Under the pieces are notes generated by a model. The model worked only from the letters and a program-made list of their open reading frames with translations, was not told the origin of the DNA and made no database searches. The translations under genes and the position numbers were made by a program. A stretch of 64,000 bases of DNA. Source: Angelobacter sp036557225 (GTDB lineage: Bacteria; Acidobacteriota; Terriglobia; Terriglobales; Acidobacteriaceae). This document shows positions 16,176 through 24,203 of the stretch, piece by piece. The DNA lies in contig DATBHX010000047.1 in the NCBI GenBank assembly GCA_036557225.1, positions 10,623 to 74,622 on the forward strand, written 5' to 3'. Each line of letters starts with the position of its first letter. Positions within the stretch are counted from its first letter, which is position 1.

Positions 16176-17923
16176 CAATGTTTTCCGGCGGGGGTGTGCC
16201 AAAAAAGTTCGTCTGCGTTCCAAAAAGTATACTGTTCAAGTATTGCCGGACGGAAGTTACCCAGGTCTTCCTGCGCTCCAACCAGAATGTTAGGGCTTAC
16301 CAGATACAGCAGAGGAACCTGCCGGGTCAGGATTTCCTGCACCCGGTCATAAATCTTCTTTCTTTGCTGATAATTCAGAGTCACCAGCTGCTTCTGCATG
16401 AGCTGATCAATCTCTGCTTCCCAGGGCGTAGCCGGGGTCTTTTCTCCCAGGTCCCAGATATGAATCTGGCCATTCGACATCAACAGGTTCAGATCAGAAT
16501 TGGGATCGGCGTCGCCCACCACCAGCCCCATCACCGTTGCTTCGTAGTCGTGTGAAGTCACCACCCGATCGGTGACTGATCTGGCTTCCATCGGGGCTAC
16601 GTGCGCCACGATCCCGATTTGCTTCAAGTCCTCCTGCACCAGCGTCGCGATCTGCATGCGCTGCGTATTGCTGGAGCTGACCAGGATCGTAAATTCCACC
16701 GGCTGGCCGCCTGAATCCATCAGTGTACCGTCGGACTTCCAGGAAAATCCTGCCGCTTTCAGCAGCTCACGCGCCTGGGGTAGTGAACGCGCGGGAACAG
16801 AAATGGCGGTATTGAACCACTGTTTGTTGCCGGGACTCACATGCGTAGCCAGCGCAACCGCCCGGTTGTGATAAACCAGCCGGATAATTCCCTGGCGATC
16901 TACGGCCGTCGAAACCGCCTGGCGGAAGCGCACATCGCGAAACCACTTCTGTTTGCGCGCGATCTCAGGAAGCCGGCCGGCGGTATCGTCATTGAGGTTG
17001 AACATCAGGAAGTTGTATTCGAAGCCAGGGCCTGCGTCGTACAACTGAAAATGGCGGGTCTTCTGCTGCGATTCCAGCGCCGTGTAATTGTCGGCGCTCA
17101 GCCCGCTGATGATCTGCGAATCGCCTGCCTGGAAGCGAATCACCTGCGCATCCTGCGTGGGCACGACGACAAACACCAGCTCATCGAGATACGGCAGCTT
17201 TTGCCCCTTGGAGTCGATCTTCCAGTAATAAGGGTTGCGCTCCAGGACGATTCGGTCGCCGGGAACCACCTGCTTCAGCCGGAATGCTCCCAGCCCGGCG
17301 ATCTTCTCCGGCGGCGTATTGAGAGTCCAGGCTTGAGCGATCTTGCCTTCCTGATAATCCTTCTCCAGCAGATGGCGCGGCAGAATGGCCACGCTGTCAA
17401 ATACGCGCTCGGCTACCGAGTATGGCGCCGGGAAGGTGAAGCGCACTGTATAGGCGTCAATTTTCTGCACTGTCATCGGCTTGCCGCCGATAATCAGCGG
17501 GTCGTGCTGCGGCGAATGCACCTTCTCATCGAGATACACGTTGTAGGAGAACACGACGTCATCGGCATCGAACGGCACGCCATCAGAAAAGCGCAGGCCG
17601 CGCCGCAGCTTCACTGTGATTTGCGTCCCATCTTTGGAGATCGTCCATGACTTGGCCAGCGCCGGCTCGGTCTTTTGCGTGGCGCGATTGATGTGGACCA
17701 AATCGGCCATCATGCGGGCATTCACTCCCTGGGAATTCTGGTCAATGGCCGTCACCGGGTTGAATGTCCGGGGCTCAGAGCGCTGGGCAATCACCAGCTT
17801 GCCCCCGGGAATTCCCGCTTCGGAGGTTGTACGCATTAGGTCTTGTTGAGCAGAACCTTGCATCGGCGCAAGACACAACAGCGCCGCCAGGGCACACCAT
17901 GCCATGGTCCGGAACAAACGCAA
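16175..17923 (-). CDS. Oligopeptide/dipeptide ABC transporter substrate-binding protein (family 5)
   Basis: A 582-residue periplasmic binding protein. The signal peptide (MRLFRTMAWCALAALLCLA) is followed by SBP family 5 hallmarks: GGKLVIAQRSEPRTFNP, the LAKSW segment followed by TVKLRRGLRFSDGVPFDADDVVFSY, and the middle FRQAVSTAVDRQGI. It captures peptides for the adjacent permeases. TTG 17923 with GGGGG four bases upstream is preferred; ATG 17905 gives a shorter signal peptide. The frame stays open to 18430, but that part overlaps the permease gene and reads as non-protein-like Arg/Gly/Ala sequence. It starts 23 bases after the permease stop, and its own stop overlaps the sigma-factor start. 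Confidence 0.9.
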   Translation of the reverse strand: MRLFRTMAWCALAALLCLAPMQGSAQQDLMRTTSEAGIPGGKLVIAQRSEPRTFNPVTAIDQNSQGVNARMMADLVHINRATQKTEPALAKSWTISKDGTQITVKLRRGLRFSDGVPFDADDVVFSYNVYLDEKVHSPQHDPLIIGGKPMTVQKIDAYTVRFTFPAPYSVAERVFDSVAILPRHLLEKDYQEGKIAQAWTLNTPPEKIAGLGAFRLKQVVPGDRIVLERNPYYWKIDSKGQKLPYLDELVFVVVPTQDAQVIRFQAGDSQIISGLSADNYTALESQQKTRHFQLYDAGPGFEYNFLMFNLNDDTAGRLPEIARKQKWFRDVRFRQAVSTAVDRQGIIRLVYHNRAVALATHVSPGNKQWFNTAISVPARSLPQARELLKAAGFSWKSDGTLMDSGGQPVEFTILVSSSNTQRMQIATLVQEDLKQIGIVAHVAPMEARSVTDRVVTSHDYEATVMGLVVGDADPNSDLNLLMSNGQIHIWDLGEKTPATPWEAEIDQLMQKQLVTLNYQQRKKIYDRVQEILTRQVPLLYLVSPNILVGAQEDLGNFRPAILEQYTFWNADELFWHTPAGKH

Positions 17924-17946
17924 AAACCCCCGCTTTCTCGGCTGGA

Positions 17947-19005
17947 TCAGATGTTTGATTTTACCCGCTCCTGTAGTGTTTCCGCCAACGAGTGATATGC
18001 CAGAAAAACCGGGATCGGCGCCAACCCGGGCAAGAGCATCCACCAGTAAGAAACCAGCACGTGATATTGCTGGGCGCTGGCCAGCATGTTGCCCCAACTG
18101 GGGAATGGCTCGCCAATTCCGAGACCAAGGAACGAGAGCAACACCTCCGCCAGGATGAACTGGGGCATCAGCACCGTCATCTGTGTGAGCAGAACGCGAA
18201 AAGTCAGCGGCATGAGATGCCGGCGCAGAAGATAAGCATTCGACGCACCGAAACCTCGCGCTGCCAGCACAAAGTTGCGTTCGCGCGCGCTCAGGATCAC
18301 GCCGCGCGCCAGCCGCGCGGGCCGGCCCCAGCCGACGACACCGATCACCGCGACCACCAATAGAAAAGCCGCCACCGGGCTGATCTCGAGCGGCAGGAAC
18401 GCGCGCACGGCGATCAACAGATAGAACCACGGCACGGTAATGAAGACTTCAGCAAAGCGCATGGCGATGTCGTCAATCCGTCCGCCGTAAAGCCCCGCGA
18501 TCCCACCGAAAAACAGCCCGGCGATGACCGAGATTGCTGCAGCTACAAAACCGGCGAACAAGGAAACCTGTCCACCGTAGAGCAGGCGCGAAAGCTGATC
18601 CCGGCCAAAACCGTCAGTACCCAGCACAAACAAGTTTGCCGGCGCACCTACGCCGAACAAATGAAGATTGGACTTGAATACGCCCAAGAATGTGTATCCG
18701 TCTCCGCGTAGAAAGAATTGAATAGGTGCTGCCTGCGCACAATCCTGCGTGTACTCCGTTAGACTGCCGTCCGCGGGTTTGGTGACGTAAACAAAGGGCC
18801 GAAGATGAAATTTTCCTGCGCAGTCGACAAAATGCAGGCGCGTGGGCGGTGCGTAAGGATGCAACCGGTCCTGGGTTTGATAGTCATACGGCGCGATAAA
18901 TCCGGCAAGGATCACTGTTACGTGAATTGCCACCAGGATCCAGATGGCCCAGGAGAGTTTGAACAGCTTTCTCTGAAATCCCGAACCCACACTCAGAAAG
19001 CTCAT
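17947..19005 (-). CDS. Oligopeptide ABC transporter permease (DppC/OppC type)
   Basis: A 352-residue inner-membrane permease. An N-terminal membrane helix (SWAIWILVAIHVTVILAGFI) is followed by a periplasmic segment of about 90 residues and five core helices. The EAA-type cytoplasmic loop (ARGFGASNAYLLRRHLMPL) contacts the ATPase. The C-terminal part (ILAEVLLSFLGLGIGEPFPSWG) is diagnostic of the OppC branch. Its start overlaps the OppB-type gene by four bases (ATGA), so it is translated from the same message. The periplasmic insertion between helices 1 and 2 is longer than usual for OppC. Confidence 0.92.
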   Translation of the reverse strand: MSFLSVGSGFQRKLFKLSWAIWILVAIHVTVILAGFIAPYDYQTQDRLHPYAPPTRLHFVDCAGKFHLRPFVYVTKPADGSLTEYTQDCAQAAPIQFFLRGDGYTFLGVFKSNLHLFGVGAPANLFVLGTDGFGRDQLSRLLYGGQVSLFAGFVAAAISVIAGLFFGGIAGLYGGRIDDIAMRFAEVFITVPWFYLLIAVRAFLPLEISPVAAFLLVVAVIGVVGWGRPARLARGVILSARERNFVLAARGFGASNAYLLRRHLMPLTFRVLLTQMTVLMPQFILAEVLLSFLGLGIGEPFPSWGNMLASAQQYHVLVSYWWMLLPGLAPIPVFLAYHSLAETLQERVKSNI

Positions 19006-19970
19006 GCCTGCCTCCTGATCCGCGGATCAAAAGCATAGAGGAGAATGTCCGCCAGCAGGTTGCCGAGCAGCAGGAACACTGTGGAGAGCATGACCGCGCC
19101 GATCACGACGAATAGGTCGCGGGAAAGAATTGACTCCAGCAGCAACGGACCCATCCCAGGCCAGCTCATCACGATTTCAATCAACAGGGAGACGCTCAGC
19201 AGCAGCGCCACCGAGAGCCCAAACAGCGAGATCAATGGATTAGCGGCTGCGGGCAAGGCGTAGCGGAAGAGCAGCTTCATTCGCGGCAGCCCGTGACCTT
19301 CCGCCGCGCGCATGTAAGTGGACTCAAGCACCTCACGGACGCTGGTGCGCACGTGGCGCAGCACCATCGTCAGCAATCCGATCACCAGCGCCGCGATGGG
19401 TAGAATCATGTGCCAGGCAACATCACCGAGCCACGCCCACCAGCTCTGATCGTGCGCAGCTACCGAGGTCATGCCGCCAACTGGAAAGAGACCAGACTTC
19501 AGCGCGATCAGCAATGCCATCAAGGCGATCAATACGTCCGGCAGCGCCAGCAGCGTGGATGTTCCGAAGGAGAACACTCGATCGACCCAGCCATTCCGGC
19601 TGCCGGCGGCCAGCACCCCCAGCGGCAGTGCAATCAACCATGAGATCAAAACCGCAGGCACGGTCAGTAAGAGCGTGTTGCGCGCGCGCGGCCACAAGAG
19701 CGTTGATGCCGCCGTGTTATAAGCGAAGGAGTAGCCGAAGTCGCCCCTGGCCGAAGACTTGATCCACTTCCAATATCGCACCGGCAGCGGCTGGTCCAGT
19801 CCATACTGCGAGCGCAACCCGGCCAGCGTTTCAGGGGAGATCTGCGCGTTCAGCTTGAGATCGCTCAGATATTCTCCGCGCGCGGCCTGCAGCAAGACGA
19901 ACATCAAAATGGAGACGCCCAGCAGCAGCAGAGCTCCATGAATGATCCGGCGGGCAAGGTAGCGGATCAT
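19002..19970 (-). CDS. Oligopeptide ABC transporter permease (DppB/OppB type)
   Basis: A 322-residue permease starting MIRYLARRIIHGALLLLGVSILMFVLLQ, typical for OppB/DppB, with LAGLRSQYGLDQPLPVRYWKWI in the first periplasmic loop. The coupling loop MRAAEGHGLPRMKLLFRYALP and the C-terminal LLIEIVMSWPGMGPLLLESI also match. It overlaps both the upstream ATPase gene (4 bases) and the downstream OppC-type gene (4 bases). It pairs with the OppC-type protein to form the channel. Confidence 0.93.
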   Translation of the reverse strand: MIRYLARRIIHGALLLLGVSILMFVLLQAARGEYLSDLKLNAQISPETLAGLRSQYGLDQPLPVRYWKWIKSSARGDFGYSFAYNTAASTLLWPRARNTLLLTVPAVLISWLIALPLGVLAAGSRNGWVDRVFSFGTSTLLALPDVLIALMALLIALKSGLFPVGGMTSVAAHDQSWWAWLGDVAWHMILPIAALVIGLLTMVLRHVRTSVREVLESTYMRAAEGHGLPRMKLLFRYALPAAANPLISLFGLSVALLLSVSLLIEIVMSWPGMGPLLLESILSRDLFVVIGAVMLSTVFLLLGNLLADILLYAFDPRIRRQA

Positions 19971-21595
19971 GCCGTCACCTCCCGACCTGGGACACGTAGA
20001 CGTTCACTGGCGGCGAGCAGCGCGCGTGTTGCCGGATGCCTGCTCTGTGCAAGCTGCGACGGCGCTACCCGCTCCACGATTTTGCCTGCTTCCATCACCA
20101 CAACTTCCTGCGCCCACGGCTGGATGAAATTCAGGTCGTGGGAGATGTAGAGGTAGGTAAGCCCATGCCGCGATTGCAGCTCCATCAGCAAGCGGACCAT
20201 CTGGGCTTGCAGCGGCAAATCGAGACCAGAGAAGGCTTCGTCCAGGATAAGCAGTTTGGGCTCGGCGGCCAGCGCGCGCGCCAGCGCGAGACGTTGCCGT
20301 TGGCCACCGCTGAACTCGCCGGCCAGCCGCGACGCTGAATCGGAATCTAGGCCGACTTCTTCCATCAGTTCAAGGGCGCGTGCTGTGCGTTCAATCTCAG
20401 TCTTCCAGCGCGCAATCTCCAACGGCTCGGCCACGATCTGCCGTGCCGTGAAACGCGGGTTGAGCGATGTGGCTGCGTCTTGAAAGATCATCTGTACCAA
20501 GCGGGGAGGCCGCCGTTTAGCTGCGCCAAACAGGATTTCGCCCGCATCGGGCGTTTCAAAACCGGCAATGCAGCGAGCCAGCGTCGACTTCCCTGACCCG
20601 GAACGCCCCAGCACGGCGACGGTCCCGCCTTCATGCAGTTCCAAATTAATTCCGTCGAGCGACTGCACCACGAACTTCCGCCGTGACAACATGTGTTGCT
20701 GAACGAACTTTTTGCCCAGGCCGCGCACTTGCAGCAACGTACGCGCGGCAGCGTTTGGCCCTGCTGCTTTTGCCGCCTCAACAAGGTTGCGCTCCGGCGA
20801 GAGCAAGCCCTGCAGGTAAGGATCAGCGCTTCTTTGCAAAGCATCAAGGCTGCCCTGCGCCATCACCTCGCCTTCACGCATCACCAGCACGTGGTCGGCC
20901 AGTGACGCCAGCACTCCGGCATGGTGGGTGATGAACAACATGGCGAGATTGAGGTCGCGTTTGAGCCGCTGCAACAGCTCCACAATCTCCGCCTGGGTGA
21001 CCAGGTCGAGCGAACTCAGAGGTTCATCGGCAATCAGCAGTTGCGGACGGCAGACCAAAGCCTGCGCAATCGCGACTCGCTGACGCTGTCCGCCGCTGAG
21101 TTGGTGCGGATAGGCGCGCATGATGCGCTCAGGATCCTCAAAGCCTACTTCGCGCAGCATCTCCAGGCTTCGCACCGAGAGCTGGTCACGGCTGAGCGCC
21201 GTGTGCGCTTTCAGAACGTCGACCATCTGCTTTCCCAATGCAAGCACCGGGTTCAGGGCCAGCGCAGGCTCCTGCGAGATCAGCGCCACTTCGGCGCCAC
21301 GCATCTCCCTGAGTTGTTTGGAAGTGAATTCAGCGATGTTCCGGCCCTGATGTTGAATCTTTCCAGCGGCAATGCGGGCATTGCGCGGCAGAAGGCGCAT
21401 CAGAGCCAGCGCCAAAGAACTTTTGCCGGAACCGGATTCGCCCAGCACCCCAAGTGTTTTTCCTTGGGCGATCTCCAGATCCACGCCGCGCAGGGCACTC
21501 ACTACATCGCCGCCCGCAGCGTCATATTCGACACTGAAACCGGAAACACGAAATAACGGCTCCGTTTTGGGTAAGCCCAGATTGCCGGAAATCAA
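19967..21595 (-). CDS. Peptide ABC transporter ATP-binding protein, fused DppD-DppF type
   Basis: A 542-residue cytoplasmic protein with two complete ABC ATPase domains in one chain. The N-half has Walker A GESGSGKSS, signature LSGGQRQR and Walker B LLIADEPLSSLD. The C-half has Walker A GRSGSGKST, signature FSGGQRQR and Walker B LLILDEAFSGLD. In many bacteria these are separate DppD and DppF subunits. The start is TTG 21595; no upstream alternative and no clear Shine-Dalgarno are seen. It is the first gene of the minus-strand operon that continues through the permeases and binding protein into the sigma factor and CHAT gene. Confidence 0.93.
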   Translation of the reverse strand: MISGNLGLPKTEPLFRVSGFSVEYDAAGGDVVSALRGVDLEIAQGKTLGVLGESGSGKSSLALALMRLLPRNARIAAGKIQHQGRNIAEFTSKQLREMRGAEVALISQEPALALNPVLALGKQMVDVLKAHTALSRDQLSVRSLEMLREVGFEDPERIMRAYPHQLSGGQRQRVAIAQALVCRPQLLIADEPLSSLDLVTQAEIVELLQRLKRDLNLAMLFITHHAGVLASLADHVLVMREGEVMAQGSLDALQRSADPYLQGLLSPERNLVEAAKAAGPNAAARTLLQVRGLGKKFVQQHMLSRRKFVVQSLDGINLELHEGGTVAVLGRSGSGKSTLARCIAGFETPDAGEILFGAAKRRPPRLVQMIFQDAATSLNPRFTARQIVAEPLEIARWKTEIERTARALELMEEVGLDSDSASRLAGEFSGGQRQRLALARALAAEPKLLILDEAFSGLDLPLQAQMVRLLMELQSRHGLTYLYISHDLNFIQPWAQEVVVMEAGKIVERVAPSQLAQSRHPATRALLAASERLRVPGREVTA

Positions 21596-22049
21596 CGGCT
21601 GGTCGCCCGCTCTTTCTGGAGTTTCTCGCGCGAACTGAAGGGTTCATTATGAAGCATGGTGGCGGCTCACTGGTATCGAACGTTCACCTGTGTTCACGGC
21701 CCACTTGAGCAGGTCACAATCTGCTCCAAGGCCAGTTCTCTTGGTAAGCAGCGAGCCCGGGCTTGAGCTCTGACTGCTGCGAAATTCAGCTGTCCGAATT
21801 CTGGCAAAGCCTCTGACAATAAACAAGTTACCTTGGTTTCAAAAATGGATGTTCCGGGTCCATAAACGCCCGTGTCGCCAGGAGTGAATGCCGCCGTGCG
21901 CCGAACGCACGGTTCTCCTCTGCCCCCTTCCGTAATAATTGCCCTTAGTCTCTTAATCTCAGGCGTTCGCCGTAATACAAAACCACCCGCTACTTAGTAC
22001 AGTGTGCCCGCCACTTCTCCCCAAACCAGAAAGTCTTTGAGGAGGCGCC
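21596..22049. other. Gene-free spacer, divergent promoter region
   Basis: 454 bases between the divergent ABC-transporter operon and the lipoprotein gene, so promoters for both directions should lie here. I could not identify a convincing -35/-10 pair, riboswitch or repeat. GAGGAGG at about 22038-22044 is the ribosome-binding site of the lipoprotein gene. Confidence 0.4.
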
Positions 22050-22871
22050 TTGAGCTCCTGGCGAATCGCTCTCTCTGCGCTCTTGATTTTCGCCTTGACG
22101 CTGACGATCGCGTCGTGCGGTACCACCACTGCAAACTCGGCCAGCGCTGTGCCCACACCTACACCGCAGCCGACAGCGACACCTGCACCATCGCCGACTC
22201 CTGGGGCCACGCCGGCCGTCACCGTGCTCGACCACGTGGAAGAATCGCCGTGGCTCACCTGCGGCGCTTGCGGCAATGATGGGGGTACAGGACCGGTCGC
22301 CGCCTACTCTGACACGCTCGGTATCGCTACGCCGAGCGAAGACGGCTCGTCGACCGAGTTTTCCATCGCGGCCACAGTTCCCTTCACCAACGGCTACTTC
22401 TACCAGCAGCACACACCGATCGCGAACCAGATTACCGCCATCACTTATGAATTCGACCTCTACATCCCTGCCGGCTCAGAGACGCTGCCGCAGGCGATTG
22501 AGTTTGAGTGTCAGCAGATCCTGGATGGCTGGGTCTACAACTTCAGCTGGCAGGCGCTCTATCCGGGCAACCAGTGGCGCATCTTTGATTACGGGCTGAA
22601 ACGTTGGGACGCGACTGGCCTGACGCTCACCCGCTTCACGCCCAACACGTGGCACCACATTGTGGCGGAATATCACAATGACACCACGAACCACCTGGTG
22701 ATCCATGATGCGCTGACGGTGGACGGCCTGCGCATGCCGGTGAATATCACGCACAACGCCTTTTTCTCCGGCGGCCGCAATCAGTTTACGAGCGCCGTGC
22801 AACTCGATAGCAACAGCACACCGGCGCCATATAGCGTTTTTGTCGACAAGATGAAGATCACGTATCAGTGA
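22050..22871 (+). CDS. Lipoprotein with Thr/Pro linker and a beta-rich (lectin- or lyase-like) domain
   Basis: A 273-residue protein starting at TTG with a strong GAGGAGG six bases upstream. The lipoprotein signal (IALSALLIFALTLTIASCG) has its lipidation Cys at about residue 23. A Pro/Thr/Ala linker (PTPTPQPTATPAPSPTP) follows. The remaining domain of about 215 residues is beta-rich with many aromatics (WYNFSW-like patches, NTWHHIVAEYH, and a final FVDKMKITYQ). The pattern resembles concanavalin-like jelly-roll domains, but no catalytic set is visible, so function is unassigned. Surface-anchored location is inferred. Confidence 0.75.
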   Translation: MSSWRIALSALLIFALTLTIASCGTTTANSASAVPTPTPQPTATPAPSPTPGATPAVTVLDHVEESPWLTCGACGNDGGTGPVAAYSDTLGIATPSEDGSSTEFSIAATVPFTNGYFYQQHTPIANQITAITYEFDLYIPAGSETLPQAIEFECQQILDGWVYNFSWQALYPGNQWRIFDYGLKRWDATGLTLTRFTPNTWHHIVAEYHNDTTNHLVIHDALTVDGLRMPVNITHNAFFSGGRNQFTSAVQLDSNSTPAPYSVFVDKMKITYQ

Positions 22872-22886
22872 CAAACCGAAAAACTG

Positions 22887-22940
22887 AGGGCACGAAGACG
22901 CATGCACATTCGACCATCGAGTATTGCGCTTTCGTGCCTT
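22887..22940. terminator. Imperfect long inverted repeat after the lipoprotein gene
   Basis: 22887-22902 and 22925-22940 pair at 13 of 16 positions around a 22-base loop; the core is GGCACGA / TCGTGCC. It starts 15 bases after the stop. No T-run follows, so it may be a dispersed spacer repeat acting as a weak terminator. Confidence 0.4.
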
Positions 22941-23021
22941 CGTATTTACTCGCATTGATCTTCTAACGATGTCTAATCCTTCCCTGCTTTCTTTCCTCGC
23001 AACAATGCTATAACCATCACA

Positions 23022-24179
23022 TTGAAATTCCTGGACACATCTTCTTCGCGCCTTCCCGGTCTCGATCTGATGCGCGGCCTTGCAATTCTCTGGGTCATGC
23101 CATTTCATCTCCGCTTCACAACCATGCCTTCTGTTCTCTACGGTATTGGACGCACGGGCTGGATGGGTGTTGATCTCTTCTTCGTCCTGAGCGGATATCT
23201 CATCGGCTCCCAGCTGCTGCGCCCCTACCTGTCTGGCAGCCAACCGTCATTGGGTGGGTTTTATCTGCGCCGTGCTTTCCGCGTTTTGCCCGCCTTTTTG
23301 GCTGTATTACTCCTTTATCTGCTGGTGCCAAGCTTTCGCGAAGCCCCCAGCCTTTCTCCCGTATGGCAGTTCCTGACCTTCACGGAAAACCTGCGCATTG
23401 ACTACCTCCACGATCAGGCTTTTTCTCACGTATGGTCGCTCTGCGTCGAAGAGCACTTCTATCTTGTCCTGCCTCTGCTGATCCTGGTTCTGATGCGCAA
23501 GCCGAGCTTCGCCAAGGCGCTTGCAGCAGTCATTGCCATCCTGTTGTTTGGGTTTGTTGTCCGCGCCTGTGTCTACCATTTCCAGCTTCAGCCGTTGCTC
23601 AACGCCGAGGACGACACCTTCACTGTCCGCTACGTGGAAAAAATCTACTATCCGACTTATACGCGACTCGATGGACTTCTCATGGGCGTGATCCTGGCCC
23701 TGATCAAGACATTTCGACCTGCCTGGTGGCGCAGCATGATGGCACAGGGATACCTTCTTCTGGCTGTAGGTCTGGGCCTTTGCAGCCTGGCAATATGGAT
23801 CTTTCACGACCGCTTCGGATTCACCGGTGCAGTGGCCGGCTTCCCTTTACTGTCTCTTGGCTTGGCTTTGATCGTTGCCAGCAGCCTCAGTCCGCGATGC
23901 GTGCTCTCACGCGTGCGCGGATTCGCCTTGCCTGCGACCCTTGCTTACAGCCTCTATCTCACCCACAAGGAAATTGGCCATCTCGACACTCTGTACCTGA
24001 ACCGCCTTCTTTCACCAAGCACGCCCTGGATTAACTTCACCGTCATGTTCCTCACCAGTTTCATTGCTGCGGGAGTGTTGTACCTGGTGATCGAACGGCC
24101 ATTCCTTCGCCTTCGCGAGCGGATCTCCGCGTCGATTGAACGTCGCCATCTTGACGCGGTTGGAGTTTCGGCGAAATGA
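23022..24179 (+). CDS. Acyltransferase 3 (OafA-like) membrane protein
   Basis: A 385-residue integral membrane acyltransferase. The N-terminal motif LDLMRGLAILWVMPFH carries the Arg...His pair conserved in acyltransferase-3 proteins, and GWMGVDLFFVLSGYLIG follows. About ten hydrophobic helices span the rest. Family members transfer acetyl or other acyl groups from the cytoplasm to periplasmic sugars, such as O-antigen or peptidoglycan. It starts at TTG; no better in-frame start is close. There is no glycan gene cluster nearby to name the acceptor. Confidence 0.85.
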   Translation: MKFLDTSSSRLPGLDLMRGLAILWVMPFHLRFTTMPSVLYGIGRTGWMGVDLFFVLSGYLIGSQLLRPYLSGSQPSLGGFYLRRAFRVLPAFLAVLLLYLLVPSFREAPSLSPVWQFLTFTENLRIDYLHDQAFSHVWSLCVEEHFYLVLPLLILVLMRKPSFAKALAAVIAILLFGFVVRACVYHFQLQPLLNAEDDTFTVRYVEKIYYPTYTRLDGLLMGVILALIKTFRPAWWRSMMAQGYLLLAVGLGLCSLAIWIFHDRFGFTGAVAGFPLLSLGLALIVASSLSPRCVLSRVRGFALPATLAYSLYLTHKEIGHLDTLYLNRLLSPSTPWINFTVMFLTSFIAAGVLYLVIERPFLRLRERISASIERRHLDAVGVSAK

Positions 24180-24203
24180 AAACCAGACTTGTACTGCGGA
24201 ACA

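Noticed and set aside
16841..17650. 269-codon open frame opposite the peptide-binding protein
   Set aside because: Shadow frame; no start signal or recognisable motif.
17924..18430. Open frame extending the binding protein N-terminus by about 170 residues
   Set aside because: It lies inside the OppC-type permease gene in another frame, is Arg/Gly/Ala-rich without protein-like pattern, and a signal peptide starts at 17923/17905.
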